From positions 1 to 64,000 of the forward strand of contig JALNQF010000146.1 in the NCBI GenBank assembly GCA_028456385.1: a stretch of 64,000 nt of DNA, written 5' to 3'. The notes under the pieces were generated by a model. The model ran no database searches. It was not told the DNA's origin and was given only the letters and a program-made list of their open reading frames with translations. The stretch is from Ophiosphaerella korrae (lineage: Eukaryota > Ascomycota > Dothideomycetes > Pleosporales > Phaeosphaeriaceae). Of the stretch, positions 35,901 to 47,042 are shown one piece after another. A program made the position numbers and the translations under genes. Position 1 is the first letter of the stretch. Each line of letters starts with the position of its first letter.

Positions 35901-38290
35901 TATATTATAAGAATACTTAGATAAGTTTATTATAGCCTACCTAGATAATATACTAATATATTCTAAAGAAGAAGATAAGTACGTAGAGTAAGTTATAATA
36001 GTACTCTAGTACTTAGACTAGTATAACCTATAGCTAAAGCTAGAGAAGTACGAATAGTATAAGAAAGAAGTTAAATTTCTTAGATATATAATAGGTATTA
36101 ACAAAGTTAAAATAAGCTAAGAAAAAATTAAAGTAGTAGAAGAATAAAAAAAGCCTAAGATAGCTAAGAATATATAATTATTCCTAGAATTTATTAACTT
36201 TAACTAATACTTTATAAAGAGATTTTTTAAAAAAGTACTACTACTTATAAAGTTTATAAAGATAGTAGTAATATAGAAATAAAGAGTAGAGTAAAAATAA
36301 GTATTTAAAGAGCTTAAATAAGCTTATATTATACTACTAGTATTAAAACAATTCTACTAAGATAAGACTTTAGTAATTAAAATAGATATATTAAACTTAG
36401 CCTATAGAGTAATAGCGCTATAGGAGTATAAAGGAATATAGTACCTAATTATATACTACTCTAAGAAGTTTATAGAATAGAAAGAAAGATATAATATATA
36501 TAACAAAGAGCTATATATAATAGTAAGAATACTAGAGTACTAGAGAGTATATACTAAAAGTATAGTAGAAGTAATTATTAAGATAGACTATAAGAACCTA
36601 ATATACTTTATAATAAGTAAAGTACTAAAAGATAAATAAATATAATAGTTAGAGATACTAGGATAGTATAAGTTTAAGATTTAGTACGTACTAGGTAAAG
36701 AAAATAGCTAAGTAGATACGCTTAACTAAAGATACAATATTATAGGAAAGAAGTAAGTAGTCGAAGAAGCTATACTCTAAGATAATAGATAAAGATACCT
36801 AGTACTTAATATACAACTAGTAGAAGAATAAGAAATTAACAACTTAGTTAGGATTATAAACAAGGTTCTAGAAGAATTATAAGAAGTAATTATATAATAA
36901 TATTATAATAACCTAGTATATAGGTACCTAGAGGTTACGTAAATAATAGAGCTAATTTAGAGGAACTATAGATTTAGTAAGATAAAAGAAAACGTTATAT
37001 AGTTTATTAAAGAATATATAAATTACTAAAAGAATAAGTATAAGATATATATACCTTATAAAGAAATATAAATAATTAAGATACTAGAAAAACTATAGAT
37101 AGATATTATAATAGACTTTATTATAAAACTACTAATGTTAAAAGACCTTATAATAAGAATAAGATATAATATAATAATAGTAATTGTAGATTAATTTATA
37201 AAATACGCTAAGATAAAGAAATTCTAAAGTAACTATATAATAGAATAACTAGGATACGTACTACTAGACGTACTAATACAAAGATATAAGATACTAAAAA
37301 GTATTATTAGTAATAAAGATATACTTTTTACATATAACTATTAGATAACGCTACTTATAGTAATAGAGATAAAAAGAAAGCTATTAATAGCCTATTATCT
37401 ATAAATAGATAGATAAATAGAATAAACTAATAGGACGTTAAAGATATATCTAAGGATTTAAAGTAATTAGAAGTAGAATAACTAAGTATTACTACTACTT
37501 ATAGTATAATTAGTATATAATATTAAGTACTTAGAAGTAATAAGTAAAATACTATATTTTATAAACTATAGGATATACTCTAATTTATTTTAGAGAATAC
37601 TACTAGGACTTAAGATAGAAGTAGTATTAGTTAGAGTAGAAGATATATAAGAACTCTATAATAAAATAAAACAAAGACTAGAAAAAGCTTAGAACTAAAG
37701 TATTTTATATATTAATTAAAATAAAAAAATAGTACCCTAGTAAAAAGATAGAAATAAAGCGTATCTTTATATAAAGAATCTATAGATAAAATAACTTAGT
37801 AAAAGACTACACTATATTAAGGTTAGACTATTTTTAGTTAAAGAAGACAATAAGCTAGTTATAAAAATACTTAAGCTACCTAAAGATACTAGAATCTACT
37901 CTAAGTTCTATATAAGCCTATTAGAACTAGTTAAGTAGAAAATACTAGTATAGTAATAATTCTAATATTAGAAAGATAAAGATAATAAGTTTAAAGTAGA
38001 AGACTTATAAAGATATTAAGAAATAGAACGTAATACCTTCTAAAGTATATAGTTTTTCTAAGAGTAGCTAGTAAAATAGAAAGGCTACTTAGTAAGTAAA
38101 AATACGTAGGAACTTAAAGCTAACCTATAGAATTATTAGTAGATACTTAAGAAAGTAAAAAATAAGTACTATATACTAGCGTATATAAGATATACAAAGC
38201 TATAACTACGATATAATAGATATATTAATAGTAAAAAGTTTTATAATAAGCTTATCTATATAGAGCTTATAAAGCGCCCTTAGTTATAAT
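32960..38290 (+). pseudogene. Gag-pol relic of chromovirus 3
   Basis: Gag-like sequence at about 33,000-33,650. One CCHC knuckle lies at about 33,705-33,765 (YYKCKKNRHLVKN, first Cys lost). A retropepsin-type region follows at about 34,890-35,150 (SLFINPK-like strand, then NIILGL). RT lies at about 35,570-36,120, including IAYLDNILIYSKEE with YLDD changed to YLDN. RNase H lies at about 36,250-36,720, integrase at about 36,860-37,700, and a chromodomain at about 37,980-38,130 (LVK*KGYLVS from LVKWKGY). Stops are TAA/TAG. Its 3' end overlaps the antisense relic. Confidence 0.88.
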
Positions 38291-38720
38291 AAATTTATCT
38301 AATAAGCTAATAGTAGACAAGATAGTAAGAGAAGAAGTAATATTAATAAAAGTAGTAGAATAGTTAAGAACCTATATAGAAACTATATTACTTTCCTTCT
38401 CTAATTCTAATACTAGGTATAAGGCTTTATAATAAGTATACTCTTTAGTAGATTTTAATAGTTTTTTATTATATAATAAATAAGTAATAATAATAGTAAA
38501 AAGCTTTTTATTATTATAAACTTTTTTATAAAACTTTTTATAAGTTCTATTAAAAGACTTCTAGGTTATACTAATATAAGAACGCTCTATATAAGTATAT
38601 TTAGTATACTTTAGAGTAGAATCTAGTATAATAAAATAAAGAATACTTAAAAAAATATATATATAGATAAAGTATTTTAGAAATATAGTTTATAGTAAAG
38701 ATTTCTAATAAAAGATAAAG
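38150..38720 (-). pseudogene. Antisense accessory gene relic of chromovirus 3 (second type)
   Basis: Minus strand, opposite to gag-pol. It reads LDSTLKYTKYTYI, then TYKKFYKKV, TIIITYLLYNKK, an acidic helical stretch, then a Ser/Thr-rich part and SLLDKFIITK. The frame continues into 38,150-38,290 across the sense pol end. The counterpart in chromovirus 4 (40,850-41,370) has the same segments in the same order. No relation to the Cys-cluster antisense proteins of chromoviruses 1 and 2 is visible. Function unknown. Confidence 0.55.
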
Positions 38721-38857
38721 TTTATAAAACTAAGAGAGAGGTAATATTATAGTAAGATAAGTTTTAACTAAAAAGTAGAGTAAACTACTTATAAGCTAGA
38801 TCTAGCTAATAAAGGGCTTAGGCCTAAGGATAGACTTAGTATAAGAAAAGGAGATAG

Positions 38858-39307
38858 TATTATAATACTAAGTAGTAAGTAAGCTATTATATTATACATA
38901 ATTAAGCTAGGTAATATAGTATAGTAGAATACGTAACTACTTAGTAGTAAATACTCTAGAATAAGCGCTTAGAAGTAAACGCTTTAGAGTAAGTACTTAG
39001 GAGTAAATACTCTAGAGTAAGTACTTAAGAATAAATACTAAATAGTAAGTATATAGAAACGTTAATAGGCCTCTATAAACTATTATATTTAATTTCTTAA
39101 ACTTATCTTAACTTCTTATCTAAATAGAGTATTATAACTAATACTTTAATTAGATTTTTATCTACCTATTAATACTTATATACCTTGTAATACTCTAATA
39201 AGAGCTAACTATTAATTAAGTTAAGTAACTAACTTATTTATCGACTTTACCTATTTTATAGAAGCTTACTTACTCTTATTACTTTTACTAGTTTTAAGGT
39301 CCTAATA
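38858..39307 (+). repeat. 3' LTR of chromovirus 3, with three 28-bp units
   Basis: 450 bp, more strongly AT-shifted than the 5' copy (for example cgctct to tactct). It ends cctaata, next to the ctata duplication. Confidence 0.93.
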
Positions 39308-39312
39308 CTATA

Positions 39313-40235
39313 TAAATAATACTTATAATTATAAGGATTATCTATTCTAGTTATAATACTAAAGAATAAGTACTCTAGTTTCGAATTTTACTTTAGGATT
39401 TTTCTTTTCTATATTAATACTAATATAGTTTATAAGTAAGTAGCTAGTATAAGTAAGTAGCTAGCTCTACTAACTTTATACACCTTTTTAAGTATGTAAC
39501 TTAATAATATAGTAGAGTATAGTATATATATTAATATATTAAATTAAGTAGTACTTACTATATTACTTTTATATATATATAAGTTATACCTAGTCTCTTT
39601 ATACTTTTTATAGCGTACGTAAGCCTAGTAACTTAAGCTTAAATACTACTTACTCTTACGCTATTTACAATTAATCTAGTAATTAGCTTCTAGTTAAGTA
39701 ATTAAATCCTCTCCTTATTTCTTTATTAAAACTCTTTTCTTTTAAATCTACTTCTTTTTTTATAATTTATACTTACTAGCTACCTTATTAGCTCTTTTAA
39801 AACTAAAGATCTAATTATATATTAACTTAGCTTTTAGTATTATTATATAAGTTCTCTTTTTAAGTTAATTAATTATATTAATAATTAATACTAGTAATAA
39901 GCTTTTATACTAGCGTACGTACTTATATATAAGTATTAACTAAGCTTTTAGCTTATATACGTTACTTAGCGTATAAGCTACTTAGAGAGCCTCTAGTAAA
40001 GCTAGAGTAGCTAGAGTAGGTATATAGAGCTAGATATTAAGTCTTAAAATAACTACTTCTAGCTAAAGTAGAATAAAGCTAGTAGTTTAAAAAGCTAAGT
40101 AAATATTTACTCTTATAAAAGCCTAGTTAAAGGCTACGTAAAAGGCTAGTAAGAATTTAAGTTTAGTAATATAATTAATATAGTTCTAGATTAAGCTCTT
40201 AACTTAATAGCTATATATATTCTTTTATAGAGAAA
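39313..40235. other. 923-bp decayed spacer between chromoviruses 3 and 4
   Basis: Pre-existing AT-rich sequence between the two target duplications, with no recognisable coding. It separates two inverted copies of the same element. Confidence 0.6.
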
Positions 40236-40240
40236 AGTAG

Positions 40241-40655
40241 TATTAAGTTTTTAGAACTAGTAAAAGTAATAAGAGTAAGTAGGCTTCTATAAGATAGGTA
40301 AGGTTAATAAATAAGTTAGTTACTTAACTTAATTAATAGTTAGCTTTTATTAAAGTATTATAAAGTATATAAGTATTAATAGATAGATAAGAATCTAATT
40401 AAAGTATTAGTTATAATACTCTATTAAGATAAGAGTATAAAGAAAAGATTAAATATAATAGTTTATAAAGGTTTATTAACGTTCTTATATTCTTACTATC
40501 TAGTATTTATTTCTAAGTACTTATTCTAGAGCGTTTACTCTAAAGCGTTTACTCTAGAGCGTTTACTACTAAATAGTTACGTATTCTACTACGCTATATT
40601 ACCTAGCTTAATTACGTGTAATACAATAGCTTACCTACTACTTAGTATTATAATA
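40241..40655 (-). repeat. 3' LTR of chromovirus 4
   Basis: 415 bp. It is the reverse complement of the chromovirus 3 LTR, with fewer repeat units (three 14-bp tctagagcgtttac-type units near 40,528-40,570). Confidence 0.92.
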
Positions 40656-40849
40656 CTATCTCTTTTTCTTACGCTAGGTCTATCTTTAAGCCTAGGCTTC
40701 TATTAGCTAGGTCTAGCTTATAAGTAGTTTACTCTACTTTCTAGTTAAAAACTATCTTACTATAATATTACCTCTCTTATAGTCTTGTAAACTTTATCTC
40801 TTATTAGAAATCTTTACTATAAACTATATTTTAGAAATACCTTATCTAT

Positions 40850-41370
40850 ATTATTCTTTCTTAGGTATTCCTTATTTTATTATACTAGATTCTACTCTAA
40901 AGTATACTAAGTATACTTATATAAGGCGTCTCTATATTAGTATAACCTAGAAGTCTCTTAATTAAACTTATAAAGAGTTCTATAAAAAGGTTAATACTAA
41001 TAAAAAACTTCTTACTATTATTATTACTTATTTATTATATAATAAGAAAATATTAAAATCTACTAAAGAGCGTACTTACTATAAAGCCTTATACCTAGCG
41101 TTAGAGTTAGAGTAAGAAGGTAATAAGGTCTTAGCGTAAATTCTTAACTATTCTACTACTACTATTAATATTACCTCCTCTCTTAATATCTAGTCTACTA
41201 TTAGCTTATTAGACAAATTTATTATAACTAAGAGTACTTTATAGGCTCTACGTAGTTAGGTTTATTATAAAACTTTTTTCTACTAATATATCTATTATAT
41301 CCTAGCTATAGCTTTATATATCCTATATACCTTAGTATATTATACTTATTTCTTACTTTCTTAAGTATCT
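40850..41370 (+). pseudogene. Antisense accessory gene relic of chromovirus 4 (second type)
   Basis: Plus strand, opposite to gag-pol. It reads LDSTLKYTKYTYI, TYKEFYKKV, TIIITYLLYNKK, STKERTYYKALYLALE, then a Thr/Ser-rich stretch and SLLDKFIITK. It is homologous throughout to the relic at 38,150-38,720. The start is not clear; sequence to 40,660 (edge of the 3' LTR) remains readable only with several stops. Function unknown. Confidence 0.55.
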
Positions 41371-44300
41371 ACTAATAATCTATAGATTAGCTTTAGGTTC
41401 CTATATATTTTTACTTACTAGGTAGCCTTTCTATTTTACTAGCTACTTCTAGAGAAACTATATACTTTAGAAAGTATTACGTCTTATTTCTTAATATCTT
41501 TATAGGTCTTTAACTTTAAACTTATTGTCTTCTTCTTTCTAATATTAGAATTATCGCTATACTAGTATTTTTAGCTTAGCTAGTTCTAGTAGGCTTATAT
41601 AGAACTTAGGGTATACCTTAGTATTTTTAGGTAGTTCTAGTGTTTTTGTTACTAGCCTATTATCTTCTTTAACTAAAAATAGTCTAACCTTAATATAGTC
41701 TAGCCTTTTACTAAGTTACTTTATCTATAGATTCTTTATATAACAATACGCTTTATCTCTTTCTTTTAGCTAAAGTACTATTTTTTATTTTTAATTAATA
41801 TATAAAATACTTTATTTCTAAGCTTTCTCTAGTTTTTATCTTATTTCTTTATAGAGTTCTTATATATTTTTAACTTTAACTAATACTACTTCTATTTTAG
41901 GTCCTAGTAGTATTCTCTTAAATAAATTAGGGTATATCTTATAGTTTGCAAAATATAGTATTTTACCTATTACTTCTAAGTACTTATTATTATATACTAA
42001 TTATACTATAAGTAATAGTAATACCTAATTATCTTACTTCTAATTACTATAAATCCTTAGGTATATTTTTAATATTCTATTAGTTTACTCTATCTATCTA
42101 TCTATCTATAGATAATAGGCTATTAATAGCTTCTTTTTTATCTCTATTTCTATAAGTAGTATTATCTAGTAATTAGATATAAAAAGCTTATCTTTATTAC
42201 TAATAATACTTTTTAGTATCTTATATCTTTATATTAGTATATTTAGTAGTACGTGTCCTAGCTAATCTACTATATAGTTACTTTAGAATTTCTTTATCTT
42301 AGTATATTTTATAAATTAGTCTACGATTACTATTATTATATTATATTCTATTCTTATTACTAGGTCTTTTAACGTTAGTAGTCTTATAATAATGTCTATT
42401 GTAATATCTATCTATAGTTTTTCTAGTATCTTAATTACTTATATTTCTTTATAGAGTGTATATATCTTATACTTATTCTTTTAGTAATCTACGTATTCTT
42501 TAATAAACTATAATACTTTCTCCTTTATCTTACTAAATTTATAATTTCTCTAGATTAGTTCTATAGTTTATATAATCTCTAGGTACTTATATACTAGGTT
42601 ATTATAGTATTATTATATAATTACTTTTTGTAATTCTTCTAGAACGTTATTTATAATCCTAACTAGGTTGTTAATTTCTTGTTCTTTTACTAGTTGTGTA
42701 TTTAGTACTAGGTATCTTTATCTATTATCTTAGAGTATAGCTTCTTTTACTACTTGTCTCTTTCCTATAATATTATATCTTTAGCTAAGCGCGTCTACTT
42801 AGCTATTTTTCTTACTTAGTACGTACTAGATCTTGAATTTATACTCTCCTAGTAGTTCTAACTATTATATTTACTTATCCTTTAACTTCTTACTTGTTAT
42901 AAAGTATATTAGGTTCTTGTAATCTATTTTAATAATTACTTCTACTACGCTTTTAGTATATACTCTCTAATATTTAAGTATATTAACTATTATAAGTAGC
43001 TCTTTATTATATATATTATATCTTTCTTCTTATTTTATTAACTTCTCTAAATAGTATATAATTAGATACTATTTCTCTTTATACTCTTATAGCGCTATTA
43101 CTCTATAGGCTAAGTTTAATATATCTATTTTAATTACTACTATCTTATCTTAGTAGAATTGTTTTAATACTAGTAGTATAATATAAGCTTATTTAAGCTC
43201 TTTAAATACTTATTTTTACTCTACTCTTTATTTCTATATTACTACTATCTTTATAAACTTTATAAGTAGTAGTACTTTTTTAGAAAATCTCTTTATAAAG
43301 TATTAGTTAAAGTTAATAAATCTTAGGAATAATTATACGTCTTTAACTATCTTAGGTTCTTTCTATTTCTCTACTACTTTAATCTTTTCTTAGCTTATCT
43401 TAACTTTATTAATTCCTATTATATATCCTAAAAACTCTACTTCTATCTTATACTATTTATACTTCTTTAGCTTTAGTTATAAGTTATATTAGTCTAAGTA
43501 CTATAGTACTATTATTACTTACTCTACGTACTTACCTTTTTCTTTAGAATATATTAGTATATTATCTAAGTACGCTATAATAAACTTATCTAAGTATTCT
43601 TATAATATATTATTAATTAGTCTTTAGAACGTTACTAGTATATTTATTAGTCTAAAGAGTATTACTATATACTTATAATATTTATAGTATATTTAGAATA
43701 CTATCTTCTACTCTTTACTTACCTTAATTTATATTAGGTAGTATCTATTCTTTAGGTCTAGCTTTATAAAAATCTTAGCTTAACTTAGCTTATCTTAGAG
43801 TTTATCTATATTTAGTAGTAAGTATTAGTCCTTTACTATAATATTGTTTAGTTTTTAGTAGTCTACGTATATCTTTAGTAGTCTCTTCTTCTTTAGTATA
43901 AAGAGAATTAGAAATCCTACTAATAATAAGGATTCTTATATATATCTTTTCTTTAGGTCTCTATTTAGTCTTTCTTAGAGTATTACTAATTTACTCTCTA
44001 TTAATTAGTAAATAGGTCTAAAAGGTAGCTCTTTTCCTTCCTATAACTTAATTATATAGTCTTAAAGTTAGTACTTAAGTAATACTAGTATATCTATCTC
44101 TTCTATAAATAAGTAGCTAAACTTCTTATATTATTTTAAGATCTTAAGAGTTATATATTACTCTTTTACTCCTACTTCTTAGCCTAGTACCTTACTAGTA
44201 CTTATAGAAGTACTTATTCTCTTTTAATAAGTTATTATTAAAGCTACTATCTTATATAGTACCTTCTTATCTACTATTAAACGCTACTAATATATAGGCT

Positions 44301-46540
44301 TAGATCTATATACGTTTTTGTAGTTATTAAACAAGAAGTTCTAGTTTTTCTAATTAACTCTAGGATTAAACTCTTATAGCTATAAGAGTCCTAGTATAAT
44401 ATTTTTATTAGCTAAAACTAATATATCTAGAGTAATCTTTATACTATATCCTTAAATAATAATCTCTATAGTTACTTTGTTACTAACTATTAGGTTTCCT
44501 AGTATTAGTTATCTATTCGCGATATAGATTAGATATAATATCTTCTTTACTTATAGTTAGAGTCTTACTTATTTTACTACTTTAAGTGTAATTAAGTTTA
44601 TAAATAACCTTAAATCTACTAATACTTTTATTTTTTCTCTTATTATCTTTACTAGAAGTTTAATAAGTCTTTTAGTATTAATAGCATTATAGCTACTAGA
44701 TATATATTTAGCGTTAGCTATTTACTTAAAAAAGACTTAATCTTATAATTTTTGTTTATCTTTTACTAGAATCTTTAGAGTATCTTAATCTCTCTATATT
44801 ATTTATACTTTTCTAGCGTATAGGTTTACTAGATTAGATTAATATATTAGTTATTTGTAAGTATCTTACTTATATTTATATCTTTTTTAGTTTTACCTAG
44901 AAAGTACTTAGCTTCTTACTTATCTTATATATATTATTTATATCTTATATTTATATACTCTTCCTAGTTCTATTTATATCTAGATCTCTTATAAGGGAAG
45001 TATCTAGATCCTATCTTATTAGAATAGTAGGTAAAGTAGTTATTATAGTAATATCCTATCTATAATAGTAGTAGGTAGTTTAAATTGCGTAGGTATAGCT
45101 AGTATTATAGTTCTTGTGTTAATACTAGATCTATAATAATTAGCGCCTTATTATTATTAGTATATAATAATTCGTGTTACTAGGTTTACTCTACTTTGCG
45201 TATCTAGCGTTCTTTATCTTACTATTCTTTTACTAAGTAGTAGCTATCTACTAGTCTTTAGATTTCTTTTATAAATTTATCTTATACTTTAGCGTTCTTT
45301 TACCTTAGCTCTAGTATTCTAGGTACTATTTTGTATTTAGAAGTCTTAAGCTCTTAGTTTTCTTTCTTATTCTCGTCCTAGGCTATATATACTTGCTTTC
45401 CTAGATATAGCGTCGTCTTGCGCCTATACCTTATCTTTCTCTAGTATAGCTAAAGGTATTCTAAGGTATCTATCTTAGCTTACTTTTACTTTAGCTAATA
45501 CCTCTTTATATAGCTTTATACTCTTAGTAGTATATTTATAGCTTTTACTTTATTATCTATTATAAAGTTACTTAGCTTTATAGTAATTTTATAGTAGTTA
45601 TATCTCTTTCTTATATCTTGCTACTAGAGGTTTGTAGTCTTATAATCTCTCTTCTCCTAGCTTCTTCTAGAGATTACTTCCTATTCTTCTTCTCTATTAT
45701 TATCTTACTTTTTAAGTATATTAATTTATTATATAATCTTATTCTTTACTTAGTAATTCTTTACTAAGTACTCTATTTTACTATACTTGTAGTATTTTTA
45801 GCTTTCTACTCTTTTAAGGTTCTTATAGTAATAGTATTTTTATTTTCCTAGGTTTACGTTGTTAATATATATCTTATCTAGCCTAAAGTATCTATAGCTA
45901 CTTAAAACTTAGTTGTTTTTATATTTACGTTAGTACTTGTACTTAGTTTTATACTTCTTACTATCTATACGTAGTACTCTACTATTCTTAGCTTTTACTA
46001 TATATTTATATATATAGTTATTAACTTAAATTACTTTCTCTATTAAGTCCTCTAACGTCTTAATTATAGCTCTACTATATATAAGCTTACCTTAAATATT
46101 ACTTTTAAGTTTTTATTAAAATATCCTTATTAATAACTTGTTATTCTATTCTATTTATATTACGTAGCTTTAGAATTTATTAGTATAGTCTACTACTACC
46201 TTATATTATTATAGCTACTATATTACGTACTCTACTACTACTATCTTATTTACTAGTAGAAAGGCTTATTATACTTTATCTTTAAACTTAATCTATTCTT
46301 TAAATAACTTGTTATAGTTTCTATTATTATTATTAAAGTATTTCTTAAAGTATAGTATAACTTATTTCTCTACTTTACTCCTTATATAAGATACTATAAG
46401 TATAGCTCTATCTTTATTTTAAACTTAGTCTACTTTAAAAAAGAGATTAAGTTATAGAATTTATAGCTTAAGCTTATTTTATTCTCTATAGTAGAAGTCT
46501 AGCTTAGTAACCTTAGAAGTAGTAGTATAGGTTACTTCTA
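41240..46540 (-). pseudogene. Gag-pol relic of chromovirus 4
   Basis: Minus-strand counterpart of 32,960-38,290. The chromodomain end is near 41,400-41,560, integrase at about 41,850-42,700, and RNase H at about 42,830-43,300. RT lies at about 43,430-43,980 (AYLDNILIY at about 43,556). A protease-like region covers about 44,390-44,680. The zinc knuckle is near 45,780-45,840, and gag covers about 45,900-46,500. It is as heavily interrupted by TAA/TAG as chromovirus 3. Confidence 0.85.
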
Positions 46541-46594
46541 TACGCTAGTTGTTTGTATTTATTAATGTATTACTTATCTTAAAGGTATTTAATA

Positions 46595-47037
46595 TATTAA
46601 GTCCTTAGAACTAGTAAAGGTAACAAGAGTAAGTAGGCTTCTATAAGATAGGCGAAGTTAATAAATAAGTTAGTTACTTAACTTAATTAATAGTTAGCTC
46701 TTATTAGAGTATTATAAGGTATATAAGTATTAATAAATAGATAAGAATCTAATTAAAGTATTAGTTATAATACTCTATTAAGATAAGAGTATAAAGAAGA
46801 GATTAAATACAATAGTTTATAAAGGTCTATTAACGTTCCTATATACTTACTATCTAGCGTTTATTCCTAAGTACTTACTCTAGAGCGTTTACTCTAGAGC
46901 GCTTATTCTAGAGCGTTTACTCTAGAGCGTTTACTCTAGAGCGTTTACTACTAAATAGTTACGTGTTTTACTACGCTATATTACTTAGCCTAATTACGTA
47001 CAATATAATAGCTTACCTACTACTTAGTATTATAATA
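46595..47037 (-). repeat. 5' LTR of chromovirus 4
   Basis: 443 bp, with five 14-bp units near 46,880-46,950. Confidence 0.92.
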
Positions 47038-47042
47038 AGTAG

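Larger units (their letters stand above)
32435..39307 (+). mobile_element. Ty3/gypsy chromovirus 3, full-length, RIP-degraded
   Basis: LTRs at 32,435-32,912 (478 bp) and 38,858-39,307 (450 bp). A perfect 5-bp target duplication, ctata, lies at 32,430-32,434 and 39,308-39,312. The 3' LTR is directly preceded by a purine tract (aagaaaaggagatag). The LTR length difference of 28 bp is one unit of an internal 28-bp tandem repeat. The interior has gag, zinc knuckle, protease, RT, RNase H, integrase and chromodomain in order. It is the same family as chromovirus 4, distinct from chromoviruses 1 and 2. Confidence 0.95.
40241..47037 (-). mobile_element. Ty3/gypsy chromovirus 4, full-length, RIP-degraded, inverted relative to chromovirus 3
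   Basis: LTRs at 40,241-40,655 (415 bp) and 46,595-47,037 (443 bp). A perfect 5-bp target duplication, agtag, lies at 40,236-40,240 and 47,038-47,042. Reading minus, it carries the same gag-pol and the same LTR family as chromovirus 3, including the purine tract next to the 3' LTR. The 28-bp length difference between its LTRs reflects copy number of short internal repeat units (tctagagcgtttac, 14 bp). Confidence 0.95.
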
